Assembly (NCBI RefSeq): GCF_030052815.1
Contig: NW_026614806.1
Span: 3,005,953-3,069,952 of the forward strand
DNA from: Hevea brasiliensis
Taxonomy: Eukaryota; Streptophyta; Magnoliopsida; Malpighiales; Euphorbiaceae
DNA length: 64,000 nt
Reading direction: 5' to 3'
Every line of letters begins with the position of its first letter. Position 1 is the first letter of the stretch. Shown here piece after piece: positions 50,581 through 63,286 of the stretch. Under the pieces are notes generated by a model that did not search any database, was not told where the DNA came from, and saw only the letters and a list, made by a program, of their open reading frames with translations. The translations under genes were made by a program, and so were the position numbers.

Positions 50581-52192
50581 TTTGCCATTTCTTTGCCACT
50601 AAAATGATCCTAATGGCTCGGAAAGCACAACTAATAAGTTTTCCTTCAGTCAAAAGCAACTTTAAAATATCCCAAATGTCGCCTCTATTCATTCCAATTG
50701 AATCTTTGGTTCCAAATCCGCATGAAACCCTGTCAAATCTTTCGAACCCTTTAGTGGACCTTTAATATCATTATTTCACTGTGTTTATGCCGTCTGACTC
50801 TTATTTTAAACGTTTCACTATTCATAACTTCTTTAGGCTTTGCCAGTTCATTACCACCAAAAGGATCAGTTACCTTAGTACCCTCGATAGCATATCAATT
50901 AACTTTTATTTTTGTCATAAAGTTATCCTTAAATATCCTAAATAACTTGTTTTAGCTTTCTGAAATGTCATCTTCAACCTGGTTTTCCTTAAAACTTGTT
51001 TTAGGGCCTGTTTTAGCTAATGACAGCGAACCTGCCCATAATTCTTTCGAACTTTACGATCACCTTAGCTGCATCCCAAATGAACATGATACTAAATTTC
51101 AGGTAGAACTTCCATCGGTTGCCCAGCGATCTAAAATCTCGCCTCAATTCGCCCAATGGAACCTTTAGTTCCAAATTGTTGAACGGTGCAAAATCATTCC
51201 TGTTCCTTGATTTTGCCTTTGATATCATTATTTTAGTGCTTTTAAATTTTCTGATCATTATTTTATGCGCTTGCTATACATAATTTCTTTAGTTTTTGTC
51301 GTTTCTTTGCCAAAATGATCCTAGTGGCGAAAAGCACATGTAATGAGTTCTATTTTGGTCAAAAGCAACAACCTTAAGATATCCCAAATAACCTATTTTC
51401 AGCTCCTGCAAGCGATCTTCAAGTCCGAACCTAATTTTCTATAAAACACGCTTTTGGGGCTGCTTTAGTGAGCCTCGGTCAAACTTACATGGAATTTGTT
51501 CCAACTTTAGAATGACTTTAGCTGCATCCCAAATGGACCCCATATTAAATTTCACGTCAAAATTACATCATTTGCCTGGCGAGCCAAAATCTCAATTTGC
51601 CCCAATTGAACTTCGGTTCCAAATCCGTATGAAACCTTGTCAAATAAATCTTTTCTTTACTTTGGCTTTCATATCATTATTTCACCGATTTTAAGTTTTC
51701 TAACTCATCTTTTTTACTATTCATAATGTGTTCAGTCTTTTATCGTGTCGTTACCGCCTAAATGATGTGCGACCTTGGTGCCTTCGATAGCACATCAATT
51801 AACTTTTATTTTCATCAGAAACAATCTTAAAATATCCCAAACAACTTATTTTAGCTTCCAGAAATGTGATCTTCATGTCCTAACCCAAGCTTTCCTTAAA
51901 CCGTGTTTTAGGGGCTTTAGTGAATGCTCATCAATCCTGCCCAAAATTCGTTCGAACTATGCAATCGCCACGATTGCATCCCAAATAGACTCCATATTAA
52001 ATTTCACACCAAAATTACATGATTTTCCTAGTTATCTAAGATCTCACCCCAATCAACCTTTGGCCCCAGATCAGTATGAAACCTTTTCATATGTTTCCAA
52101 ACCCTTTATTTTACCTTTAATATAATTACTTTATTGTTTTTAAATTGACTGATCATTTTTTTGAGCGCTTGCTATTCATGATTTGTTTGGCT
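50581..52192 (+). repeat. HOR unit 17 (1,612 bp)
   Basis: Early c has TCTTTGCCAAAATG, a 3-bp loss shared with unit 19 but not unit 18. Late c has GTCAAATAAATC. Confidence 0.9.
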
Positions 52193-53812
52193 TCTGCCAT
52201 TTCTTTGCCACTAAAATGATCCTAGTTGCTCGGAAAGCACAACTAATAAGTTTTCCTTCAGTCAAAAGCAGCTATAAAATATCCCAAATGTCACCTCTAT
52301 TCATTCCGATTGAATCTTTGGTTCCAAATCCGCATGAAACCCTGTCAAATCTTTCGAACCCTTTATCTTACCTTTAATATCATTATTTCACCGTTTTTAT
52401 ATTGTCTGACTCTTATTTTAAACGTTTCACTATATTCATAACTTCTTTAGTCTTTGCCATTTCATTACCACCAAGAAGATCTGTTACCTTAGTACCCTCG
52501 ATAACATATCAATTAACTTTTATTTTTGTCATAAAGTAATCCTTAAATATCCCAAATAACTTGTTTTAGCTTTCTGAAATATCGTCTTCAACCCTGGTAT
52601 TCCTTAAAACTTGTTTTAGGGCCTGTTTTAGCTAACTGACAGTGAACCTGCCCATAATTCTTTCGAACTTTACGATCACCTTGGCTGCATCCCAAATGAA
52701 CATGATACTAAATTTCAGGTAGAACTTCCATCGGTTGCCCAGCGATCTAAAATCTCGCCTCAATTCACCCCACTGGAACCTTTAGCTCCAAATCTGTTGT
52801 GAACGGTGCAAAATCATTCATGTTCCTTGATTTTGCCTTTGATATCATTATTTCAGTGCTTTTAAATTTTCTGATCATTATTTTATGCGCTTACTATGCA
52901 TAATTTGTTTAGTTTTTGTCGTTTCTTTACCGCCAAAATGATCCTAGTGGCCCGAAAAGCACATGTAATGAGTTCTATTTTGGTCAAAAGCAACAACCTT
53001 AAGATATCCCAAATAACCTTTTTTCAACTCCTGCAAACGCGATGTTCAAGTCCGAACCTGATTTTCTATAAAACACGTTTTGGGGGCTGCTTTAGTGAGC
53101 CCCGGTCAAACTTGCATGGAATTTGTTCCAACTTTAGAATGACTTTAGCTGCATCCCAAATGGACCCCATATTAAATTTCACGTCAAAATTACATCATTT
53201 GCTGGCGAGCCAAAATCTCAATTTGCCCCAATTGAACTTCGGTTCCAAATCCGTATGAAACCTTGTCAAAAAAATCCTTTACTTTGGCTTTCATATCATT
53301 ATTTCATCGATTTTAAGTTTTCTAACTCTTCTTTTTTACTATTCATAACGTGTTCAGTCTTTTATCATGTCTTTGCCGCCTAAACGATGTGCGACCTTAG
53401 TGCCTTCGATGGCACGTCAATTAACTTTTATTTTTATCAAAAACAATCTTAAAATATCCCAAATAACTTGTTTTAGCTTCCAGAAATGTGATCTTCATGT
53501 CCTAACTCAAGCTTTCCTTAAACCGTGTTTTAGGGTTTAGTGAATGCTCATCAATCCTGCCCAAAATTCGTTCGAACTGTGCAGTCGCCACAGTTGCATC
53601 CCAAAAAGACTCCATATTAAATTTCACACCAAAATTACATGATTTACCTAGTGATCTAAGATCTCACCCCAATCAACCTTTGGCTCGAGATCAGTATGAA
53701 ACCTTTCCATATGTTTCCAAACCCTTTATTTTACCTTTAATATAATTACTTTAGAGTTTTTAAATTGACTGATCATTTTTTTGAGCGCTTGCTATTCATG
53801 ATTTGTTTGGCT
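52193..53812 (+). repeat. HOR unit 18 (1,620 bp)
   Basis: Subunit a has CACTATATTCATAAC with a small AT insertion. c reads CATTTGCTGGCGAG with one base lost, shared with units 16, 19, 20 and 21. Confidence 0.9.
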
Positions 53813-55424
53813 TTTGCCATTTCTTTGCCACTAAAATGATCCTAGTGGCTCGGAAAGCACACCTAATAAGTTTTCCTTCAGTCAAAAGCTATTTTAAAAT
53901 ATCCAAAATGTCGCCTCTATTTATTCCGATTGAATCTTTGGTTCCAAATCCGCATGAAACCCTGTCAAATCTTTCGAACCCTTTATCTTACCTTTAATAT
54001 CATTATGTCACCGTTTTTATGTTGTCTGACTCTTATTTTAAATGTTTCGCTATTCATAACTTCTTTAGTCTTTGCCATTTCATTACCACCAAAAAGATCT
54101 GTTACCTTAGTCCCTCGATAGCACATCATTTAACTTTTTTTTTTGTCATAATGTTATCCTTAAATACCCTAAATAACTTGTTTTAGCTTTCTGAAATGTC
54201 ATCTTCAACCCTGGTTTTCCTTAAAACTTGTTTTAGGGCCTGTTTTAGCTAATTGACAGCGAACCTGCCCATAATTCTTTCGAACTTTACGATCACCTTA
54301 GCTGCGTCCCAAATGAACATGATACTAAATTTCAGGCAGAACTTCCATCGGTTGACCAGCGATCTAAAATCTCCCCTCAATTCGCCCCAGTGGAACCTTT
54401 AGCTCCAAATCTGTTCGGAACGGTGCAAAATCATTCCTGTTCCTTGATTTTGCCTTTGATATCATTATTTTAGTGCTTTTAAATTTTTTTATCATGATTT
54501 TATGCGCTTGCTATACATAATTTCTTTAGTTTTTGTTGTTTCTTTGCCAAAATGATCCTAGTGGCCAAAAGCACATCTAATGAGTTCTATTTTCGTCAAA
54601 AGTAGCAACCTTAAGATATCCCAAATAACCATTTTTCAGCTGCTGCAAACGCGATCTTCAAGTCTAACCTGATATTCTATAAAACACGTTTTGGGGCTGC
54701 TTTAGTGAGCCTCGGTCAAACTTAGATGGAATTTGTTCCAACTTTAGAATGACTTTAGCTGCATCCCAAATGGACCCCATATTAAATTTCACGTCAAAAT
54801 TACATCATTTGCTGGCGAGCCAAAATCTCAATTTGCCCCAATTGAACTTGGTTCCAAATCCGTATGAAACCTTGTCAAATCTTTGAAATCCTTTACTTTG
54901 GCTTTCATATCATTATTTCACCGATTTTAAGTTTTCTAACTCTTATTATTTAATATTCATAACGTGTTCAGTCTTTTATCGTGTCGTTGCCGCCTAAACG
55001 ATTTGAGAACTTAGTGCCTTTGATAGCACATCAATTAACTTTTATTTTCATCAAAAACATCTTTAAATATCCAATAACTTGTTTTAGCTTCCAGAAATGT
55101 GATCTTCATGTCCTAACTCAAGCTTTCCTTAAACCGTGTTTTAGGGGCTTAGTGAATGCTCATCAATCCTGCCCAAAATTCGTTCGAACTGTGCAGTCGC
55201 CACAGTTGCGTCCCAAATAGACACCATATTAAATTTCAAACCAAAATTACATAATTTGCCTAGTGATCTAAGATCTCACCCCAATCAACCTTTGGCTCGA
55301 GATCAGTATGAAACCTTTTCATATGTTTCCAAACCCTTTATTTTACCTTTAATATAATTACTTTAGAGTTTTTAAATTGACTGATCATTTTTTTGAGCGC
55401 TTGCTATTCATGATTTGTTTGGCT
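53813..55424 (+). repeat. HOR unit 19 (1,612 bp)
   Basis: Subunit b has CCTTAGTCCCTCG (two bases lost), shared with unit 20. c shares TCTTTGCCAAAATG with unit 17. Confidence 0.9.
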
Positions 55425-57014
55425 TTTGCCATTTCTTTGCCGCTAAATTGATCCTTTTGGCTCGGAAAGCACACCTAATAAGTTTTCCTTCAGTCAAAAG
55501 CAACTTTAAAATATCCCAAATGTCGCCTCTATTCATTCTGATTGAATCTTTGATTCCAAATCCGCATGAAACCCTGTCAAATCTTTCGAACCCTTTATCT
55601 TACCTTTAATATGATTATTTCACCGTTTTTATGTTGTCTGACTCTTATTTTAAACGTTTCGCTATTCATAACTTCTTTAGTCTTTGCCATTTCATTACCA
55701 CCAAAAAGATATGTTACCTTAGTCCCTCGATAGCATATCAATTAACTTTTATTTTTGTCATAAGGTAGTCCTTAAATTTCCTAAATAACTTGTTTTAGCT
55801 TTCTGAAATGTCATCTTCAACCCTGGTCTTCCTTAAAACTTGTTTTAGGGCCTGTTTTAGCTAATTGACAGCGAACCTGCCCATAATTCTTTCGAACTTT
55901 ACGATCACATTAGCTGCGTCCCAAATGAACATGATACTAAATTTCAGGCAGAACTTCAATCGGTTGCCCAGCGATCTAAAATCTCCCCTCAATTCGCCCC
56001 AATGGAACCTTTAGTTCCAAATCTGTTAGAACGTGCAAAATCAATCCTGTTCCTTGATTTTGCCTTTGATATCATTATTTTAGTGCTTTTAAATTTTCTG
56101 ATCATGATTTTATGCGCTTGCTATACATAATTTCTTTAGTTTTGTCGTTTCTTTGCCGCCAAAATGATCCTAGTGGCCCCAAAAGCACATGTAATGAGTT
56201 CTATTTTGGTCAAAAGCAACAACCTTAAGATATCCCAAATAACCTTTTTCAGCTCCTGCAAACGCGATCTTCAAGTCGAAACCTAATTTCTATAAAAACA
56301 CGTTTTGGGGGCTGCTTTAGTGAGCCCCTGTCAAACTTACATGGAATTTGTTCCAACTTTAGAATGACTTTAGCTGCATCCCAAATGGACCCTATATTAA
56401 ATTTCACGTAAAAATTACATCATTTGCTGGCGAGCCAAAATCTCAATTGCCCCAATTGAACTTCGTTCCAAATCCGTATGAAACCTTGTCAAATCCTTTA
56501 CTTTGGCTTTCATATAATTATTTCACCGTTTCTAAGTTTTCTAACTCTTCCTTTTTACTGTTCATAACGTGTTCAGTCTTTTATCGTGTCGTTGCCGCCT
56601 AAACGATGTGCGACCTTATTGCCTTCGATAGCACATCAATTAACTTTTATTTTCATCAAATAACTTGTTTTAGCTTCCAGAAATGTGAACTTCATGTCCT
56701 AACCCAAGCTTTCCTTAAACCGTGTTTTAGGGGTGGTTTTAGTGAATGCTCATCAATCCTGCCCAAAATTCGTTCGAACTATGAAATCGCCACAGTTGCG
56801 TCCCAAATGGACTCCATATTATATTTCACACCAGAATTACATGATTTGCCTAGTGATCTAAGATCTCACCCCAATCAACCTTTGGCTCTAGATCTGTATG
56901 AAACCTTTTCATATGTTTCCAAACCCTTTATTTTACCTTTAATATAATTATTTTAGTGTTTTTAAATTTACTGATCATTTTTTTTAGCGCTTTCTATTCA
57001 AGATTTGTTTGGCT
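55425..57014 (+). repeat. HOR unit 20 (1,590 bp)
   Basis: d lacks about 22 bp: TTTTCATCAAATAACTTG (near 56653) replaces the longer stretch with AATCTTAAAATATCCC. The same deletion is in units 22 and 23 only. Confidence 0.9.
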
Positions 57015-58617
57015 TTTGCCATTTCTTTGCCAGTAAAATGACCCTAGTGGCTCGGAAAACACAACTAATAAGTTTTCCTTCTGTCAAAAGCAGCTTTAAA
57101 ATATCCCAAATGTCGCCTCTATTCATTCCGATTGAATCTTTGGTTCCAAATCCGCATGAAACCTTGTCAAATCTTTCGAACCCTTTATTTCACCTTTAAT
57201 ATCATTATTTCACTGTTTTTATGTTGTCTAACTCTTATTTTAAACGTTTCACTATTCATAACTTCTTTAGTCTTTGCCATTTCATTGCCACCAAAAAGAT
57301 CTGTTACCTTAGTACCCTCGATAGCATATCAATTAACTTTTATTTTTGTCACAAAGTAATCCTTAAATATCCCAAATAACATGTTTTAGCTCTCTGAAAT
57401 GTCATCTTCAACCTTTGTTTACCTTATAACTTGTTTTAGGGATTGCTTTAGCTAATTGACAGCGAACCTGCCCATAATTCTTTCGAACTTTACGATCACC
57501 TTAGCTGCGTCCCAAATGAACATGATACTAAATTTCAGGTAGAACTTCCATCGGTTTCCCATCGATCTAAAATCTCGCCTCAATTCGCCCCACTGGAACC
57601 TTTAGTTCCAAATCTATTCAGAACAGTGCAAAATCACTCCTGTTCCTTGATTTTGCCTTTGATATCATTATTTCAGTGCTTTTAAATTGTCTGATCATGA
57701 TTTTATGCGCTTGCTATACATAATTTCTTTAGTTTTTGTCGTTTGTTTGCCGCCAAAATGATCCTAGTAGCCCGAAAAGCAAATGTAATGAGTTCTATTT
57801 TGGTCAAAAGCAACAACCTTAAGATATCCCAATTAACCTTTTTTCAGCTTCTGGAAACGCAATCTTCAAGTCCGAACCTGATTTTATATAAAAACACGTT
57901 TTGGGTGCTGCTTTAGTGAGCCACGGTCAAAATTACATGGAATTTGTTCCAACTTTATAATGACTTTAGCTGCATCCCAAATGGACCCCATATTAAATTT
58001 CACGTCAAAATTACATCATTTGCTGGCGAGCCAAAATCTCGCCCCAATTGAACTTCGTTCCAAATCCGTATGAAACCTTGTCAAATCCTTTACTTTGGCT
58101 TTCATATCATTTTAAGTTTCCTAACTCTTCTTTTTTACTATTCATAACGTGTTCAGTCTTTTATCGTGTCGTTACCGCCTAAACGATGTGCGACCTTAGT
58201 GCCTTCGATAGCACAACAATTAGCTTTTATTTTCATCAAAAACAATCTTAAAATATCCCAAATAACTAGTTTTAGCTTCCAGAGATGTGATCGTCATGAC
58301 CCAGCCCAAGCTTTCCTTAAACCGTGTTTTAGGGGCGATTTTAGTGAATGCTCATCAATTCTTGCCAAAATTCGTTCGCACTATGCAATCGTCACAATTG
58401 CGTCCCAAATGGACACCATATTAAATTTCACACCAAAATTACATGATTTGCCTACTGATCTAAGATCTAACCCCAATCAACCTTCGGCTCCAGATCAGTA
58501 TGAAAACTTTTCATATGTTTCCAAACCCTTTATTTTTACCTTTAATATGATTATTTTAGTGTTTTTAAATTGGCTGATCATTTTTTTGAGCGCTTTCTAT
58601 TTAAGATTTGTTTGGCT
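57015..58617 (+). repeat. HOR unit 21 (1,603 bp)
   Basis: Late c has lost TATTTCACCGTT (CATATCATTTTAAG near 58107). a has CCAGTAAAATGACCC, shared with units 22 and 25. d, with its 157-codon spurious frame (58166-58639), resembles unit 24. Confidence 0.9.
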
Positions 58618-60180
58618 TTTGCCATTTCTTTGCCAGTAAAATGACCCTAGTGGCTCGGAAAACACAACTAATAAGTTTTCCTTCTGTCAAAAGCAGCTTT
58701 AAAATATCCCAAATGTCGCCTCTATTCATTCCGATTGAATCTTTGGTTCCAAATCCGCATGAAACCCTGTCAAATCTTTCGAACCCTTTATTTTACCTTT
58801 AATATCATTATTTCACTGTTTTTATGTTGTCTAACTCTTATTTTAAACGTTTCACTATTCATAACTTCTTTAGTCTTTGCCATTTCATTGCCACCAAAAA
58901 GATCTGTTACCTTAGTACCCTCGATAGCATATCAATTAACTTTTATTTTTGTCATAAAGTAATCCTTAAATATGCCAAATAAATTGTTTTAGCTTTCTGA
59001 AATGTCATCTTCAACCCTGGTTTTCCTTAAAACTTGTTTTAGGGGCTGTTTTTGCTAACTGATAGCGAACCTGCCCATAATTCTTTCGAACTATACGATC
59101 ACCTTAGCTGCGTCCCAAATGAACATGATACTAAATTTCAGGTTGAACTTCCATCGGTTGCCCAGCGATCTAAAATCTCGCCTCAATTCACCCCACTGGA
59201 ACCTTTAGTTCTAAATCTGTTCGGAACTGTGCAAAATCATTCCTGTTCCTTGATTTTGCCTTTGATATCATTATTTCAGTGCTTTTAAAGTGTCTGATGA
59301 TGATTTTATGAGCTTGCTATACATACTTTCATTTGTTTTTGTCGTTTCTTTCTCGCCAAAATTATCCTAGTGGCCCGAAAAGCACATGTAATGAGTTCTA
59401 TTTTGGTCGAAAACAACAACCTTAAGATATCCCAAATAACCTTTTTTCAGCTCCTGCAAATGCGATCTTCAAGTCCGAACCTGATTTTCTATAAAACACG
59501 TTTTGGGGGCTGCTTTAGTGAGCCCCGGTCAAACTTACATGGAATTTGTTCCAACTTTAGAATGACTTTAGCTGCATCCCAAATGGACCCCATATTAAAT
59601 TTCACATCACAATTGCATCATTTGCCTGGCGACCCAAAATCTCGCCCCAATTGAACTTCGGCTCCAAATCCGTATGAAACCTTGTCAAATCTTTCAAATC
59701 CTTTACTTTGACTTTCTTATCATTATTTCATCGTTTTTAAGTTTCCTAACTCTTCTTATTTACAAATCATAACGTGTTCAGTCTTTTATCGTGTCGTTGC
59801 CGCCTAAACAATGTGCGACCTTAGTGCCTTGGATAACACATCAAATAACTTTTATTTTCATCAAATAACTTGTTTTAGCTTCCAGAAATGTGATCTTCAT
59901 GTCCTAACCCAAGCTTTCCTTAAACTGTGTTTTAGGGGCGGTTTTAGTGAACGCGCATCAATCCTGCCCAAAATTCGTTCGAACTATACAATCGCCGCTG
60001 TTGCGTCCCAAATGGACCCCATATTAAATTTCACACCAAAATTACATGATTTGCCTAGTGATATAAGATCTCACCCCAATAAACCTTCGGCACCAGATCG
60101 GTATGAAACCTTTTCATGTTTGTGTTTTTAAATTGAATAATCATTTTTTTAAGCGCTTGCTATTCATGATTTGTTTGGCT
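58618..60180 (+). repeat. HOR unit 22 (1,563 bp)
   Basis: d carries the 22-bp deletion of units 20 and 23. It also has a private deletion of about 45 bp near 60115 that removes the TTCCAAACCCTTTATTTT part. Confidence 0.9.
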
Positions 60181-61676
60181 TTTGCCATTTCTTTGCCATT
60201 AAAATGATCCTTGTGGCTCGGAAAACACAACTAATAAGTTTTCCTTCAGTCAAAAGCAGCTTTCAAATATCCCAAATGTCGCCTCTATTCATTCCGTTTG
60301 GATCTTTGGTTCCAAATCAACATGAAACCCTGTCAAATCTTTCGAACCCTTTATTTACCTTTAATATCATTATTTCGCTGTTTTTATGTCGTCTGACTCT
60401 TATTTTAAATATTTTCTTTAGCCTTTGCCGTTTCATTACCACCAAAAAGGTCTATTACCTTTGTTCCCTCGATAGCATATCAATTAACTTTTATTTTTGT
60501 CACTAATTAATCCTTAAATATCCCAAATAACATGTTTTATCTTTCTGAAATGTCATCTTCAACCTTTGTTTTCCTTATAACTTGTTTTAGGGATTGTTTT
60601 AGCTAACTGACAGTGAACCTGCCCATAATTCTTTCGAACTTTACGATCACCTTAGCTGCGTCCCAAATGAATATGATACTAAATTTCAGGTAGAACTTCC
60701 ATCGGTTTCCCAACAATATAAAATCTTGCCTCAATTCGCCCCACTGGAACCTTTAGTTCCAAATCTATTCAGAACAGTGCAAAATCACTCCTGTTCCTTG
60801 ATTTTGCCTTTGATATCATTATTTTAGTGCTTGTAAATTGTATGATCATGATTTTATGCGCTTGCTTATACATAATTTCTTTAGTTTTTGTAGTTTGTTT
60901 GTTGCCAAAATGATCCTAGTGGCCCGAAAAGCAAATGTAATGAGTTCTATTTTGGTCAAAAGCAACAACCTTAAGATATCCCAAATAACCTCTCACAAAA
61001 ACTTTGGAATTTGTTCCAGCTTTAGAATGACATTAGCTGCATCTCAAATGGACCCCATATTAAATTTCACGTCAAAATTACATCATTTGCCTGGCGACCC
61101 AAAATCTCGCCCCTATTGAACTTTGGTTCCAAATTCGTATGAAACATTGTCAAATCCTTTACTTTGGCTTTCGTATCATTATTTCACCGTTTTTAAGTTT
61201 CCTAACTCTTCTTTTTTACTATTCATAACGTGTTCAGTCTTTTATCGTGTCGTTGCCGCCTAAACGATGTGCGACCTTAGTGCCTTCGATAGCACATCAA
61301 TTAACATTTATTTTCATCAAATAACATGTTTTAGCTTCCAGAAATGTGATCTTCATGTCCTAAGCCAAGCTTTCCTTAAACCGTGTTTTAGGTGCGGTTT
61401 TAGTGAACGTGCATCAATCCTGCCCAAAATTCGTTCGAACTATGTAATCGCCACAGTTGTGTCCCAAATGGACCCCATATTTAATTTCACACCAAAATCA
61501 CTTGATTTGCCTAGTGATGTAAGATATCACCCCAATCAACCTTCGGCTCCAGATCGGTATGAAACCTTTTCATGTGTTTCCAAACCCTTTATTTTTACCT
61601 TTAATATAATTGTTTTAGTGTTTTTAAATTGAATAACCATTTTTTTAAGCGCTTGCTATTCATGATTTGTTTGGCT
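60181..61676 (+). repeat. HOR unit 23 (1,496 bp, shortest)
   Basis: c has lost roughly 85 bp near 60990, replaced by the short filler TCTCACAAAAACTTT. The end of a is shortened (AAATATTTTCTTTAGCC). d carries the 22-bp deletion. The b/c junction matches unit 15. Confidence 0.9.
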
Positions 61677-63286
61677 TTTGCCATTTCTTTGCCATTAAAA
61701 TGATCCTTGTGGCTCGGAAAACACAACTAATAAGTTTTCCTTCAGTCAAAAGCAGCTTTAAAATATCCCAAATGTCGCCTCTATTCATTCCGATTGGATC
61801 TTTGGTTCCAAATCAGCATGAAACCCTGTCAAATCTTTCGAACCTTTATTTTACCTTTAATATCATTATTTCACTGCTTTTATGTCGTCGACTCTTATTT
61901 TAAACGTTTCACTATTCATAACTTCTTTAGCCTTTGCCATTTCATTACCAAAAAGTTCTATTACCTTGGTACCCTCGATAGCATATCAATTAACTTTTAT
62001 TTTTGTCACAAAGTAATCCTTAAATATCCCAAATAACATGTTTTAGCTTTCTGAAATGTCATCTTCAACCTTTGTTTTCCTTATAACTTGTTTTAGGGAT
62101 TGTTTTAGCTAACTGACAACGAACCTGCCCATAATTGTTTGGAACTTTACGATCACCTTAGCTGCGTCCCAAATGAACATGATACTAAATTTCAGGTAGA
62201 ACTTCCATCGGTTTCCCAGCGATCTAAAATCTCGCCTCAATTCGCCCCACTGGAACCTTTAGTTCCAAATCTATTCAGAACAGTGCAAAATCACTCCTGT
62301 TCCATGATTTTGCCTTTGATATCATTGTTTTAGTGCTTTTAAATTGTCTGATCATGATTTTATGCGCTTGCTATACATAATTTCTTTAGTTTTTGTCGTT
62401 TCTTTGCCGCCAAAATGATGCTAGTGGCCCGAAAAGCACATGTAATGAGTTCTATTTTGGTCAAAAGCAACAACCTTAAGATATCCCAAATAATCTTTTT
62501 TCAGCTCCTGCAAACGCAATCTTCAAGTCCGAACTTGATTTTCTATAAAACACGTTTTGGGGGCTGCTTTAGTGAGCCCGGTCAAACTTGCATGGAATTT
62601 GTTCCAACTGTAGAATGACATTAGCTGCATCTCAAATGGACCCCATATTAAATTTCACGTCAAAATTACATCATTTGCCTTCCGAGCCAAAATCTCGCCC
62701 CTATTGAACTTCGGTTCCACATCCGTATGAAACCTTGTCAAATCCTTTACTTTGGCTTTCGTATCATTATTTCACCGTTTTTAAGTTTCCTAACTCTACT
62801 TTTTTATTATTCATAACGTGTTCAGTCTTTTATCGTGTCGTTGCCGCCTAAACGATGTGCCACCTTAGTGCCTTCGATAGCACATCAATTAACTTTTATT
62901 TTCATCAAAAATAATCTTAAAATATCCCAAATAACTTGTTTTAGCTTCCAGAAGTGTGATCTTCATGTCCTAACCCAAGCTTTCCTTAAACCGTGTTTTA
63001 GGGGCGATTTTAGTGAATGCTCATCAATCCTTCCCAAAATACGTTCGCACTATGCAATCGTCACAATTGCGTCCCAAATGGACTCCATATTAAATTTCGC
63101 ACCAAAATTACATGATTTGCCTAGTGATCTAAGATCTCACCCCAATCAACCTTCGGCTCCAGATCAGTATGAAAACTTTTCATATGTTTCCAAACCCTTT
63201 ATTTTTACCTTTAATATGATTATTTTAGTGTTTTTAAATTGGCTGATCATTTTTTTGAGCGCTTTCTATTTAAGATTTGTTTGGCT
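61677..63286 (+). repeat. HOR unit 24 (1,610 bp)
   Basis: Late c and d closely match unit 8 over about 480 bp. The d-to-a passage matches that between units 21 and 22. c has TTTGCCTTCCGAGCC as a private variant. Confidence 0.9.
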
